Positions 27,475-36,827 of a DNA stretch of 64,000 nt are shown here, piece after piece. A model generated the notes under the pieces. The model was not told the DNA's origin. It did not search any database and was given only the letters and a program-made list of their open reading frames with translations. A program made the translations under genes and the position numbers. The DNA comes from Zeimonas arvi (lineage in GTDB: Bacteria; Pseudomonadota; Gammaproteobacteria; Burkholderiales; Burkholderiaceae_E), in assembly GCF_008039575.1 (NCBI RefSeq), contig NZ_VDUY01000002.1, forward strand, positions 372,001 through 436,000, in the 5' to 3' direction. How positions within the stretch are numbered: the stretch's first letter is position 1; every line of letters starts with the position of its first letter.

Positions 27475-28032
27475 CTATTTCCGCTCCGGCGGCTCGCCCG
27501 GCTGGCCGGGGAACGGGAAGTTCTGGAACATGTTGCGGGTCTGGGCGTGCATCTGCTCCTGCATCTGCACGAACAGGTTCTTGCTCTGCTCGATGTAGTT
27601 GCCCATCATCGCCTGCACCATCGGCGCTTGCATCGACATGAACTGCGCCCAGAGTTCGGGGTTGGGCATGCCCTTGGGATCGTAGAAGCCCTTGGACTGC
27701 TCCTGCATCTTGTTCTGGATCTCGACGAAGGCCTGCATCGTCTTCTCCAGGTAGGTGCCCATCATCCCCTGCATCGCGTGACCGTAGAAACGGATGATCT
27801 GCGCGAGCATCGGCGAGGAGAAGAGCGGCGTCCCGCCTGCCTCCTCCTCGAGGATGATCTGCAGCAGGATGCTGCGGGTCAGGTCCTCCGTGCTCTTCGC
27901 GTCGACGACCTTGAAGTCCTCGGTCGCCAGCACCAGTTGCTTGACGTCGGCCAGCGTGATGTAGGCGCTGGTCTGCGTGTCGTAGAGCCGGCGATTCGGG
28001 TACTTCTTGATCAGTCGCATGGCGTTTGCCAT
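27475..28032 (-). CDS. phaR: Polyhydroxyalkanoate synthesis repressor PhaR
   Basis: 185-residue regulator that binds DNA and PHB granules and controls phasin expression. The N-terminal PHB/PHA accumulation regulator domain reads RLIKKYPNRRLYDTQTSAYITLADVKQLV. It is followed by the PHB_acc domains and a Met/Gln-rich helical C-terminus (MQEQMHAQTRNMFQNF). It lies directly behind phaB, with 4 bp between stop and start, as in other Burkholderiales. Confidence 0.96.
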   Translation of the reverse strand: MANAMRLIKKYPNRRLYDTQTSAYITLADVKQLVLATEDFKVVDAKSTEDLTRSILLQIILEEEAGGTPLFSSPMLAQIIRFYGHAMQGMMGTYLEKTMQAFVEIQNKMQEQSKGFYDPKGMPNPELWAQFMSMQAPMVQAMMGNYIEQSKNLFVQMQEQMHAQTRNMFQNFPFPGQPGEPPERK

Positions 28033-28036
28033 CTCC

Positions 28037-28774
<738 letters not shown>

Positions 28775-28865
28775 AGGGGTCATCCTCTCGTCGATTCGTC
28801 TTCTGGCGCCTGGAGCGCGGCGATCTCGCGCCTCCATGCGGGGTTGCCCCCGGGCCGACGCGCCC

Positions 28866-30626
28866 TCATTCGGCCCTTTTCTTCACGTAGCTGCCCGGCG
28901 CGGCCTCGATCGGCCGGTGTTTCGCATTGCCCGGTGCCGCGGGCGCGGGCCTCGGGCCGCCGCTGAATTGCGCCAGCCACCGGCCCCAGTCGGGCCACCA
29001 GCTGCCGCGATGCTCGGTCGCGCCGGCCAGCCAGTCGTCGGCCTGCTCGGGCAGCGCGTCGCTGGTCCAGTGGCTGCGCTTGTTGGGCGCCGGCGGGTTG
29101 ATCACGCCCGCGATGTGGCCGCTGGCGCCCAGCACGAAGCGGTTCTGCCCGGAAAGCAGTCGCGTGGATTCGTAGGCGCCGTGCCAGGGCACGATGTGGT
29201 CCTCGCGCGAGCCGTAGATGTAGGTGGGCAGGCCGATCGCGCCGAGATCCACCGGCACCCCGCAGACCTTCAGGCGGCCCGGGATGCGCAACTCGTTCTG
29301 AAGGTAGGTGTGGCGCAGGTACCAGCAGAACATCGGGCCCGGCAGGTTGGTGCTGTCGGCGTTCCAGTAGAGCAGGTCGAAGGGCGGCGGATCCTCGCCC
29401 TTCAGGTACTTGCTGACCACGTAGTTCCAGACCAGGTCGTTCGGGCGCAGGAAATTGAAGGTGGTGGCCAGTTCGCGGCCCGGCATGATTCCGCCGTGGC
29501 CGATCGTGCGCTCGCGGAAGGCGACGAAGTTCTCGTCGATGAACACGCCGATCGTGCCCGGACGTGAAAAGTCGAGAAAGGTGGTGAGCAGCGTCATCGA
29601 CTCGATCAGACGCTCGCCGCGGCCGGCCAGCACCGCCGCGGCCGTGCCGAGCAGGGTGCCGCCCACACAGAAGCCCAGCGCGTTGATCCGGTCGGCGTCG
29701 GCGATTTCCCGCGTGCGCCGGATCGCCTCGACGACGCCCTGCTCGATGTAGTCGTCCCAGCCCAGCTCGCCCTGCGCGGCGTCGACGTTGCGCCAGGAGA
29801 GCATGAACACGGTGTGACCCTGCGACACCGCCCAGGCCACCAGCGAATTGGACGGCTGGAGATCGAGGATGTAGTACTTGTTGATGCAGGGCGGCACCAT
29901 CAGCAGCGGCCGCCTGCCGACCTGCGCGGTGCTGGGCGCGTACTGGATCAGCTCGAAGAGTTCGTTGCGGAACACCACGCTGCCCGGCGTGGTCGCCATG
30001 TTCTTGCCGACCTCGAAGACGGTTTCGTCGGTGTGCGAGATCCGGCCCTTCTGCAGGTCCTCGAGCATGTGCCGCACGCCGTGCATCAGGCTCTCGCCGC
30101 GGCTCTCGAGAAGCTTGCGCTGGGCCTCGGGATTGGTGGCCAGGTAGTTGGCCGGCGACATGGCGTCGACCCACTGCTGCGTGGCGAAGCGGATGCGCTC
30201 CTGGGTCTTCGGATCGGCGTCGACCGACTCCGCCAGCTTGCGCATGAACTCGGCGTTGAGCAGGTACAGGTTCGCCGCCCAGCCGAAGGGCCCGGCCTGC
30301 CAGGCCTCGCCGGAGAAGCGCCGGTCTGCCGGCGCGCCGGCCTGTTCGCCGGACATCATCTCGCGAAGGCGAGTCAGGTACTCGGCCTGAAGCTCCGCCA
30401 GGCGATCGGGATGGACATGGGGGGCAGCGTGGACGCCCGTCGCGGCCGCAGGGCCGGTCGCCGTCTTCTTGCCCTTTGCAGCGGCGGCGCCGGACTTCGA
30501 GGCGCCGCGCTTGCTGCCGGCTCCGGGCCGCTTGCCCGTGCCGGCAGCGGCTTTCGCGGATGCGCTGCGCTTGCGCGCAATCGGCTCAGTCGCGGCTCGG
30601 TCTTCGCCCCGCGGCTTGCTCGGCAT
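28866..30626 (-). CDS. phaC: Class I poly(3-hydroxyalkanoate) synthase
   Basis: PHA polymerase of 586 residues that links hydroxyacyl-CoA units at the granule surface. The catalytic cysteine is Cys320 in the lipase-like box GFCVGGT; the triad Asp is in YGSREDHIVPW and the His in GASGHIAGVINPP. The first ~65 residues are an unusual basic Ala/Lys/Gly-rich tail before the usual start of homology. I chose the ATG preceded by GAGGGG; an in-frame ATG 22 codons upstream has no ribosome-binding site. phaB follows after about 90 bp. Confidence 0.95.
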   Translation of the reverse strand: MPSKPRGEDRAATEPIARKRSASAKAAAGTGKRPGAGSKRGASKSGAAAAKGKKTATGPAAATGVHAAPHVHPDRLAELQAEYLTRLREMMSGEQAGAPADRRFSGEAWQAGPFGWAANLYLLNAEFMRKLAESVDADPKTQERIRFATQQWVDAMSPANYLATNPEAQRKLLESRGESLMHGVRHMLEDLQKGRISHTDETVFEVGKNMATTPGSVVFRNELFELIQYAPSTAQVGRRPLLMVPPCINKYYILDLQPSNSLVAWAVSQGHTVFMLSWRNVDAAQGELGWDDYIEQGVVEAIRRTREIADADRINALGFCVGGTLLGTAAAVLAGRGERLIESMTLLTTFLDFSRPGTIGVFIDENFVAFRERTIGHGGIMPGRELATTFNFLRPNDLVWNYVVSKYLKGEDPPPFDLLYWNADSTNLPGPMFCWYLRHTYLQNELRIPGRLKVCGVPVDLGAIGLPTYIYGSREDHIVPWHGAYESTRLLSGQNRFVLGASGHIAGVINPPAPNKRSHWTSDALPEQADDWLAGATEHRGSWWPDWGRWLAQFSGGPRPAPAAPGNAKHRPIEAAPGSYVKKRAE

Positions 30627-30632
30627 CGAGGT

Positions 30633-30638
30633 CCCCTC
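30633..30638 (-). promoter_or_regulatory. Ribosome-binding site that sets the phaC start
   Basis: GAGGGG on the minus strand lies 6 bases before the ATG at 30626. It favours this start over the upstream in-frame ATG at 30692. Confidence 0.6.
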
Positions 30639-30747
30639 TTCCGTGTCAACAGGTATCTTTGGCCATTCTGCACTGCGCAAGGCATTTGTCAACGCGAGTA
30701 CCGGCAGCGCGCGCGGGCTCGCCAGACGTCATCGTCGGGACACTCGG

Positions 30748-31125
30748 ATGTACATCGTCGCGATCGCGTGGATCTACGTCACGCTGCTGATGGCCCTGAC
30801 CGAGACCTCGTTCGTCGCGGGCGCGGCCACGTTCTTCTTCTATGGCCTCTTCCCGCTGGCGATCCTGCTATGGCTGCTCGGCACGCCGGAGCGCAGGCGC
30901 CGGCAACGCCGTGCGGCTGCTGAGGCCGAGGCCTCCGCCGCCACCAAGCCCCCCACCGGCGATCAGGCTTCAGGCCGCGATCCAGATCAGCGAAGCCATC
31001 CGTCCGCTGTCGGCACGCCGCCGGTAGGACCAGAATCGTCCGCGGTCGGTGAAGGTGCAGAAGCCGCCGCCGTCGATCCGGGCGACGCCTGCCGCCCTGA
31101 GTCTGCGCCGGGCCAGCAGGTATAG
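30748..31125 (+). CDS. Small two-helix membrane protein, function unknown
   Basis: The first 55 residues (MYIVAIAWIYVTLLMALTE, then a second hydrophobic segment ending LLGTPERRRR) match a small membrane-protein type seen in Burkholderiales without known function. The rest is a hydrophilic Ala/Pro/Glu-rich tail. The last 156 bp overlap the 3' end of pgeF on the other strand, so the C-terminal tail may simply be constrained by that gene. The gene is divergent from phaC. Confidence 0.6.
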   Translation: MYIVAIAWIYVTLLMALTETSFVAGAATFFFYGLFPLAILLWLLGTPERRRRQRRAAAEAEASAATKPPTGDQASGRDPDQRSHPSAVGTPPVGPESSAVGEGAEAAAVDPGDACRPESAPGQQV

Positions 31126-31776
31126 ATCGGCCTGCCACTTGCCGGGCCGAACGCCCGGCGCGAACGCCTCCCCGGCCCCACGGTCCCGCGAAACGAAGGC
31201 CTCGCGCACCTCGTCGCCAACCTCGAACGCCGACTGCCCGATCGCCGGCCCCATCCAGGCCTGCAGCGCGGCGCCGGACGGCAGCAGGGCGCGCATCGCT
31301 TCCACCGTTCGCTCGAGCACCCCGGCGGACAGGCCGCGCCAGCCGGCGTGGGCAACGCCGACTGCCCTGCCCCGGTCGTCGGCGAACATCACCGGCAGGC
31401 AATCGGCGGTGAGGACCGACAGGACCAGGCCCGGCCGATCGGTGACCACCGCGTCGGCGACCGGCTCATCCTCGAGCGGCCCGCGAGCGACGTGGATGGC
31501 GACACCGTGGACCTGCCGCAACCACACCGGCTCCGACGGCAAGGCGGCGGCGAGTCGCCGGCGGTTCTCGCGAACCGCCACCGGATCGTCGCCGCAACGC
31601 GCGCCCAGGTTGAGCCCCCCGGACCGGTCGCCGTCCATGCCCCAGGGCCCGTGGCTCACGCCGCCGGCGCGTCCGGTCACGAAGCCGAGCACCCCGGGCG
31701 GCGCGGGCCAGTCGGGCACCAGGGCCGCCAGGTCATGCCAGGCGGCGGTCGGCTCGGATTCTCGGGCTCGGTTCAT
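30970..31776 (-). CDS. pgeF: Peptidoglycan editing factor PgeF (YfiH/laccase-like)
   Basis: 268-residue protein of the YfiH family, which removes mis-incorporated L-Ser from peptidoglycan precursors and was earlier described as a copper/zinc polyphenol oxidase or nucleosidase. Metal-site motifs are QVHGVAIH, LTADCLPVMFAD and GVAHAGWRGL. The start is the ATG just after the rluD stop (TGACGATG); a GTG two codons earlier overlaps that stop. rluD-pgeF pairing is common in proteobacteria. The end overlaps a small membrane-protein gene on the plus strand. Confidence 0.93.
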   Translation of the reverse strand: MNRARESEPTAAWHDLAALVPDWPAPPGVLGFVTGRAGGVSHGPWGMDGDRSGGLNLGARCGDDPVAVRENRRRLAAALPSEPVWLRQVHGVAIHVARGPLEDEPVADAVVTDRPGLVLSVLTADCLPVMFADDRGRAVGVAHAGWRGLSAGVLERTVEAMRALLPSGAALQAWMGPAIGQSAFEVGDEVREAFVSRDRGAGEAFAPGVRPGKWQADLYLLARRRLRAAGVARIDGGGFCTFTDRGRFWSYRRRADSGRMASLIWIAA

Positions 31777-31778
31777 CG

Positions 31779-32870
31779 TCACGTGTCGTCCGAAGTGTCG
31801 TCGGGGCCGGCCTCGCCGGCGCGTGCGGCCGGCGGAAGGGCCGAGGCCGGGATGCCCGAACGGGCGAGCAACTCGGCCAGATCGGCCGGCAGCGGCGACG
31901 CCCAGGCTCGGCGCCGGCGCTCGACCGGATGCTCGAGCGACAGCCGCCATGCGTGCAATGCCTGTCGGGCGAATCCCCCCAGCGCCGGCCCCCCGTACAG
32001 CGTGTCGCCCACCAAGGGAAAGGCCGCATGCGCCAGATGCACCCGGATCTGGTGCGTCCTGCCGGTCTCCAGCCGGCACTCGAGCAGCGCCACCGGGCGA
32101 CCGTCGAGGTTGCCGCGGGCCAGCGTCCTGAAGTGGGTCCGGGCCGGCCGGCCGCGCACGGGCGGCACCACGGCCATCCGCACCCGCGCGCGCGCGTCGC
32201 GCCCGATGGGCGCATCGACGGTGCCCGACGCCGGCGGCGCCCCGAGAACCACCGCGAGGTAACGCCGGCCCATGCTCCGGTCGGCGAGCTGGGAAGCCAG
32301 CGCGGCCATCGCCGCCTCGGTGCGGGCCACCACCAGCAGGCCGCTGGTGTCCTTGTCGAGCCGATGCACGATCCCTGCCCTGGGCAAGGCGGCGAGGGCC
32401 GGATCGAGGTGAAGCAGGCCATTGAGCATCGTGCCGCGCCAGTTGCCCGCCGCCGGATGAACGACCAGGCCGGCCAGCTTGTCGACGACCAGCAGCGTCG
32501 CGTCGCGCCATGCGATCGCCAGCGGCACCGGCTCCGCGACGAAGGCGGTATCGGCCTCGCGCGGCTGCGGCTCGACGACGAGGGTCTCGAAGCCCCCCAG
32601 CCGTGCGCTGGCCGGCAGGACCCGCCCGTCGCAGCGCACCGCGCCCAGCGCGATCCAGCGCTGGATACGGGTGCGCGACAGCCCGGCCTGCTCGGCAGGC
32701 AACCGCGCCGGGAGCGCCGCGGCGAGGAAGCGGTCGAGGCGCTCGCCGCGGCCGCCCGAGGCCTCGAGCACGACCTGCCCGAGTTCCGTCGCGACAGGGT
32801 CCGCCTCGGCCTCGAAATCGTCGGCCGCCGGGCAGGGCAAGTCCCCCGCCTTGGCTATAATCGTCGTCAT
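31779..32870 (-). CDS. rluD: 23S rRNA pseudouridine synthase RluD
   Basis: RluD makes pseudouridines 1911/1915/1917 in helix 69 of 23S rRNA. The protein of 363 residues has an N-terminal S4 domain (ERLDRFLAAALP ... LSRTRIQRWIALGAV) and the catalytic motif GIVHRLDKDTSGLLVVA, with the active-site Asp in RLD. The typical LECRLETGRTHQIRVHL follows. The start (MTTIIAKAGD) is an ATG that overlaps head-to-head with the bamD ATG; a downstream GTG near 32770 is possible. Pairing of rluD divergent to bamD is conserved in many proteobacteria. Confidence 0.93.
   Translation of the reverse strand: MTTIIAKAGDLPCPAADDFEAEADPVATELGQVVLEASGGRGERLDRFLAAALPARLPAEQAGLSRTRIQRWIALGAVRCDGRVLPASARLGGFETLVVEPQPREADTAFVAEPVPLAIAWRDATLLVVDKLAGLVVHPAAGNWRGTMLNGLLHLDPALAALPRAGIVHRLDKDTSGLLVVARTEAAMAALASQLADRSMGRRYLAVVLGAPPASGTVDAPIGRDARARVRMAVVPPVRGRPARTHFRTLARGNLDGRPVALLECRLETGRTHQIRVHLAHAAFPLVGDTLYGGPALGGFARQALHAWRLSLEHPVERRRRAWASPLPADLAELLARSGIPASALPPAARAGEAGPDDTSDDT
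32856..32861 (+). promoter_or_regulatory. Candidate -10 box of the bamD promoter
   Basis: A perfect TATAAT stands 7 bases before the bamD ATG, with no ribosome-binding site between them. Transcription would start at or within two bases of the ATG, giving a leaderless message. No convincing -35 hexamer is seen. The box lies inside the 5' end of rluD. Confidence 0.4.
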
Positions 32871-33675
32871 GAAATCGAACGCCTTCCGGCTTGGCGCGGC
32901 GCTCGCCGCGATCGTCGTGGCGCTGGCCGCGTGCAGTGTCAGCGATCCGCCCGACCCGACGATCGGCTGGTCGCCCGACCGATTATATGCAGAGGCCAAG
33001 GACGAAATGTCCGCGGCGAACTACCCGAAGGCGGTCGAGCTCCTGGGCAAGCTCGAATCCCGCTATCCCTTCGGCCGCTGGGCCCAGCAGGCGCAGATCG
33101 AGATCGCCTGGGCGCACTACAAGGACGGCGAGCGCGCGCTGGCGCTCAGCGCGATCGACCGTTTCCTGCGCCTGCATCCCGAACATCCGGCGCTCGACTA
33201 TGCCCTCTACCTGAAGGGCCTGATCAACTTCAACGAGCAACAGGGCCTGATCGCCTGGCTGGGCAGGCAGGACCTCGCCGAGCGCGATCTGCAGGCTGCG
33301 CGCGAGTCCTTCGACACCTTCAAGCAGCTGGTCACCCGCTTCCCCGAGAGCAAGTACGCGCCCGACGCCGAGGCGCGGATGACCTACCTGGTCGCATCGA
33401 TGGCGCGCGGCGAGATGCTGATCGCGCGCTACTACTTCCAGCGCGGCGCCTATGTCGCGGCGGCCAACCGCGCCCAGGAGGTCGTCCGCAAGTACGACCG
33501 CGCGCCGGCGGTCGAAGACGCGCTCGCGATCCTGGTCCACTCCTACGACAAGCTCGGCATGACCGAGCTTCGCGACGACGCGCAGCGCGTCCTCGACCGC
33601 AACTTCCCGAACAGCGAGGCGATGGCCCGCGTGACCGCCAACGACGACCGTCGCTGGTGGCAGGTCTGGCGCTGA
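32869..33675 (+). CDS. bamD: Outer membrane protein assembly factor BamD
   Basis: Lipoprotein of 268 residues, essential part of the BAM complex that inserts beta-barrel proteins into the outer membrane. It has a signal peptide with a lipobox ending LAAC, followed by TPR-type helical repeats: LYAEAKDEMSAANYPKAVELLGKLESRYPFG, IDRFLRLHPEHPALDYALYLKGL and YYFQRGAYVAAANRAQEVVRKYD. The length and layout are typical. It is divergent from rluD, with overlapping start codons. Confidence 0.97.
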   Translation: MKSNAFRLGAALAAIVVALAACSVSDPPDPTIGWSPDRLYAEAKDEMSAANYPKAVELLGKLESRYPFGRWAQQAQIEIAWAHYKDGERALALSAIDRFLRLHPEHPALDYALYLKGLINFNEQQGLIAWLGRQDLAERDLQAARESFDTFKQLVTRFPESKYAPDAEARMTYLVASMARGEMLIARYYFQRGAYVAAANRAQEVVRKYDRAPAVEDALAILVHSYDKLGMTELRDDAQRVLDRNFPNSEAMARVTANDDRRWWQVWR

Positions 33676-33710
33676 GCCCGGCGCTCCCGCCCTTCCAGGG
33701 CCTGTTCACA

Positions 33711-35729
33711 CTAGGCTTCGTCCCTCAGCCACGCGAGCGCCTCGCCGGCATCCCGCAGGATCGTGAACGGCGGCATGCTGCGCACCAGGCTGCGTCCGTA
33801 GCCGCGCGTCACCAGCCGGTCGTCGCAGACCACCAGCAGCCCGCGATCGGTCTCCGAGCGGATCAGGCGGCCCGCGCCCTGCTTGAGCGCCATGGCGGCC
33901 GCGGGCAGCTGGATTTCCCTGAACGGATCGCCGCCTCGCCGGCGCAAGGCGTCGATGCGCGCGCGCAGCACCGGGTCGTCGGGCGGCGCGAAGGGCAGCT
34001 TGTCGATGATGACCAGCGACAGCTGCCGGCCGGCCACGTCCACCCCTTCCCAGAAGCTCGCGCTGCCCACAAGCACCGGGCGATCGGCGACGCGGAATCG
34101 TTCCAGCAGCGCGGCGCGCGGCGCACTGCCCTGCACCAGCAGCTCGATCGGCGCCTCCTGGCGGCCCGCGCGCTCGCGCAGCAGCGCCGACACGCGATCC
34201 ACCATCCGCAGGCTGGTGCACAGCACGAAGGCCCGGCCGCCGTTGGCCTCGATCAGCGGCCAGCAGGTCTCGACCAGGCGATCGGCGAACTCCGGGCTGC
34301 CAGGATCGCCGCAGTCCCTGGGCACCAGCAGCCGCGCGTTCCTCTCGTAGTCGAAGGGGCTGCCCAGCTGCAGCGTGCGGGCGTCGGGCATCCCGATCGC
34401 CTCGGTGAAGTGGGCGAAGTCGCCGGCCACCGACAGCGTGGCCGACACGAAAATCCAGCTGCGCAGCGTCTGCTCCCGATGGCGTCTCATGGCCGGCGCC
34501 ACCGACAGCGGCGTCGCGTGCAGCGTGACCCCGCTCTGGTGAACCTCGCTCCACAACACCGCCTCGTCGAGCTCGTCGGCGGGCCCGTCCGTCTCGCCCT
34601 TCTCGTGCGGTTCGGCACCCGGCCGGATCGCCGTCCCGTCAAGCATCGCCAGCCATTGCGCGAGCCGCCGGTGCAGCTCGGCGCCCCGCAGGGCGAGCCG
34701 GGCCAGGTCCCGGCTGCGCTGGGCCGCGCCCATCAGCAGCGCATCGATCCGGTCGAGCAAGGCGAGCAGCGCGTCCAGGGCCTGCCGCTGCTCGCGGTCG
34801 CCGCGCAGCTGCGGCGCGTCGCGCCGGCCGGGCCGTCCTGCGGCGAGCCGCCAGACGCGCAGCGCCTGCTCGATCTCGCCCGAGGCCGGCGTCCAGTCGG
34901 CGGTGTCGCGCGCGTCGGCCAGGCCGATCCGCAGTAGGTCGCGGGCGAAGTCGCCGAGCTGGCGCGTCGACAGGCTTCGGCCGAAGAACTGCACCGCGGT
35001 CTCGGGCAGCTGGTGGGCCTCGTCGAAGATCACCGCGGCCGCGCTCGGCAACAGCTCCGAGACGCCCTCGTCCCGGAGCGCCAGATCGGCGCAGAAGAGG
35101 TGGTGGTTGACGACCACCACGTCGGCCTGCTGCGCCGCCTGACGGGCCTTGAACACGAAACAGCGGTCGAAGTCCGGGCAGTCCTGGCCCAGGCAGTTCT
35201 CGCGGGTCGACACCGCCCGCGCCCAGACCGGCGAGTCCTCGGCAATGCCCGGCGCATCGGCGCGATCGCCGGTGCTGCTTATCGCCGCGAAGCGCTCGAT
35301 CCGGCGCAGCACGGCTGCGTCCTCGCGGCGCTCGAAGCGGCCGTCCTCGAGGTTGCGACGCAGGTGGTGATGGCAGACGTAGTTGGACCGGCCCTTGAGC
35401 AGGGCGATCCGCAGGCCCAGCCCCAGCGCGTCGCGCACCGCCGGCAGGTCCCGCCGGAACAGCTGGTCCTGCAGGGTCCGCGTGCCGGTGCTGATCAGCA
35501 CTCGCCCGCCCGACACCAGGGCGGGCACCAGGTAGGCGAAGGTCTTCCCGGTGCCGGTCCCCGCTTCGGCGACCAGCGCCTCGCCCTGCTCGATGGCTTC
35601 GGCCACCGCGACGGCCATCCGGCGCTGCCCTTCGCGCGCGACGAAGCCGGGGTGTGCGCGGGCGAGCTGGCCGTCGGGCTCGAATGCCGAGGCGACACGG
35701 CCGGCGAAATCGTGATCTGGAACGGACAA
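33711..35729 (-). CDS. ATP-dependent DNA helicase of the DinG/YoaA family
   Basis: XPD-like superfamily 2 helicase of 672 residues. Walker A is EAGTGTGKT (55-63) and the Walker B box is FDEAH. An Fe-S cluster is indicated by the cysteine after SNYVC and three in CLGQDCPDFDRC. The C-terminal helicase half has GSASFWEGVDVAG and KQGAGRLIRSETDRG. It unwinds 5'-3', and DinG acts on R-loops and replication-transcription conflicts while YoaA helps chain-terminator repair; which of the two this is cannot be decided from sequence alone. It converges on bamD, with a 35-bp gap. Confidence 0.93.
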   Translation of the reverse strand: MSVPDHDFAGRVASAFEPDGQLARAHPGFVAREGQRRMAVAVAEAIEQGEALVAEAGTGTGKTFAYLVPALVSGGRVLISTGTRTLQDQLFRRDLPAVRDALGLGLRIALLKGRSNYVCHHHLRRNLEDGRFERREDAAVLRRIERFAAISSTGDRADAPGIAEDSPVWARAVSTRENCLGQDCPDFDRCFVFKARQAAQQADVVVVNHHLFCADLALRDEGVSELLPSAAAVIFDEAHQLPETAVQFFGRSLSTRQLGDFARDLLRIGLADARDTADWTPASGEIEQALRVWRLAAGRPGRRDAPQLRGDREQRQALDALLALLDRIDALLMGAAQRSRDLARLALRGAELHRRLAQWLAMLDGTAIRPGAEPHEKGETDGPADELDEAVLWSEVHQSGVTLHATPLSVAPAMRRHREQTLRSWIFVSATLSVAGDFAHFTEAIGMPDARTLQLGSPFDYERNARLLVPRDCGDPGSPEFADRLVETCWPLIEANGGRAFVLCTSLRMVDRVSALLRERAGRQEAPIELLVQGSAPRAALLERFRVADRPVLVGSASFWEGVDVAGRQLSLVIIDKLPFAPPDDPVLRARIDALRRRGGDPFREIQLPAAAMALKQGAGRLIRSETDRGLLVVCDDRLVTRGYGRSLVRSMPPFTILRDAGEALAWLRDEA

Positions 35730-35790
35730 GGCAGGGGGCGGTGGCGGCGATCCGGCAGGGCGGGCCGTTGAAAAGGACCGAAACGGGCGT

Positions 35791-36000
35791 TCAGGCCGGG
35801 ACGTCGGGCACCAGCTGCATCTGCAGCAGCATGATCGTGTCCTTGATCTGCAACTTGCGCTTCTTCAGCCTGCGCAGCTGCAGCTCGTCGAAACGGGGCT
35901 CGCGACCGAGTGCGTCGATCATGGCGTCGAGGCCACGATGCTCGAGCTGCAACTCGGCGATGCGGCGCTGGATCGATTCGGGGCTTCGGTCGTCGGACAT
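35791..36000 (-). CDS. YdcH/DUF465 family protein
   Basis: 69-residue coiled-coil protein. The core HRGLDAMIDALGREPRFDELQLRRLKKRKLQIKDTI matches the DUF465 (YdcH) family, small helical proteins of unknown function. The ATG giving MSDDRSPES fits family starts; another ATG at 36015 (MIFDT) is possible. The gene stands back to back with a PP2C phosphatase gene. Confidence 0.88.
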   Translation of the reverse strand: MSDDRSPESIQRRIAELQLEHRGLDAMIDALGREPRFDELQLRRLKKRKLQIKDTIMLLQMQLVPDVPA

Positions 36001-36023
36001 GGTATCGAATATCATTCTGCACC

Positions 36024-36827
36024 ATGCGCGTGACCGAATCCAGCCTGACCGGCCTGCAGATCGCCGCCTGTACCGGCCAGCACCGCGGCGACAGGAGCGA
36101 GCAACAGGACCGGGTCGCCATCCTCCAGGGTCGCCAGGCCCAGCGCTGCGCCCTCGGCGTGCTGGCCGACGGCCTGGGCGGCCGCAGCGGCGGCGCTCTG
36201 GCCGCCGAGAACGTGATCCTCACCGCGCAGAACTGCTTCGACCGGTTCGCGCCCAGCGTCGAGTCGCCGGCGCACTTCTTCGGCAACCTGGTCGATGAAG
36301 TCCACGCCGTCCTCAAGCTCACCGCGCTCGCCACTGACAAGGAGCCCCACAGCACCTTCGCGTCGGTCCTGGTGCAGCCCGACCGGGTCGACTGGTGCCA
36401 TGTCGGCGACAGCCGGATCTATCACTTCCGCGGCACCGAGCTGCAGCACTGCACCAGCGACCACACCTACGCCTGGCAGCTGGTCACCGAAGGGCGGGCC
36501 ACGGCGGAACGCGCGCTGCTCCACCCGCAGGCCCAGATGCTGGTCAACTCGATCGGTGGACAGCGCAAGCCCTGGGCCGAGATCGGCGGCATCGCCGATC
36601 CTCGCCCCGACGACAGCTTCTTGCTGTGCTCCGACGGCCTGTGGGCCTACTTCGATCCCGAGGAACTCGCGCAGATCATCGTGTCGCGCGCCTGCCGCGA
36701 GGCGGCGGCGCTGCTGATCGACCTGGCGCGGGAGCGGGCCCGCGGCCGAGGCGACAACTGCTCGCTGGTGCTGATGAAGCTCGCCGCGGGCGCGGCAGGC
36801 CCGTCTGCTTCACCCCGCCTCGCCTAG
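36024..36827 (+). CDS. PP2C-family protein serine/threonine phosphatase
   Basis: Metal-dependent phosphatase of 267 residues. Family motifs are GDRSEQQDR (Asp29), ADGLGGRSGG (Asp49), HVGDSRIYHF, LLCSDGLWAYF and DNCSLVLMK, which provide the metal-binding aspartates. No signal peptide or transmembrane segment is present, so it is cytoplasmic. No partner kinase or FHA gene of a type VI system is nearby, so its substrate is unknown. The 3' end overlaps the convergent zapE gene by 18 bp. Confidence 0.92.
   Translation: MRVTESSLTGLQIAACTGQHRGDRSEQQDRVAILQGRQAQRCALGVLADGLGGRSGGALAAENVILTAQNCFDRFAPSVESPAHFFGNLVDEVHAVLKLTALATDKEPHSTFASVLVQPDRVDWCHVGDSRIYHFRGTELQHCTSDHTYAWQLVTEGRATAERALLHPQAQMLVNSIGGQRKPWAEIGGIADPRPDDSFLLCSDGLWAYFDPEELAQIIVSRACREAAALLIDLARERARGRGDNCSLVLMKLAAGAAGPSASPRLA

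Noticed and set aside
30668-30681. TGCACTGCGCA upstream of phaC as a PhaR-binding site
   Set aside because: It has a loose resemblance to TGC-rich PhaR sites but does not match a defined consensus well enough to annotate.
31929-34937. A 1002-codon plus-strand frame covering rluD antisense, bamD in another frame and the helicase antisense
   Set aside because: No domain; the three overlapping genes are clear.
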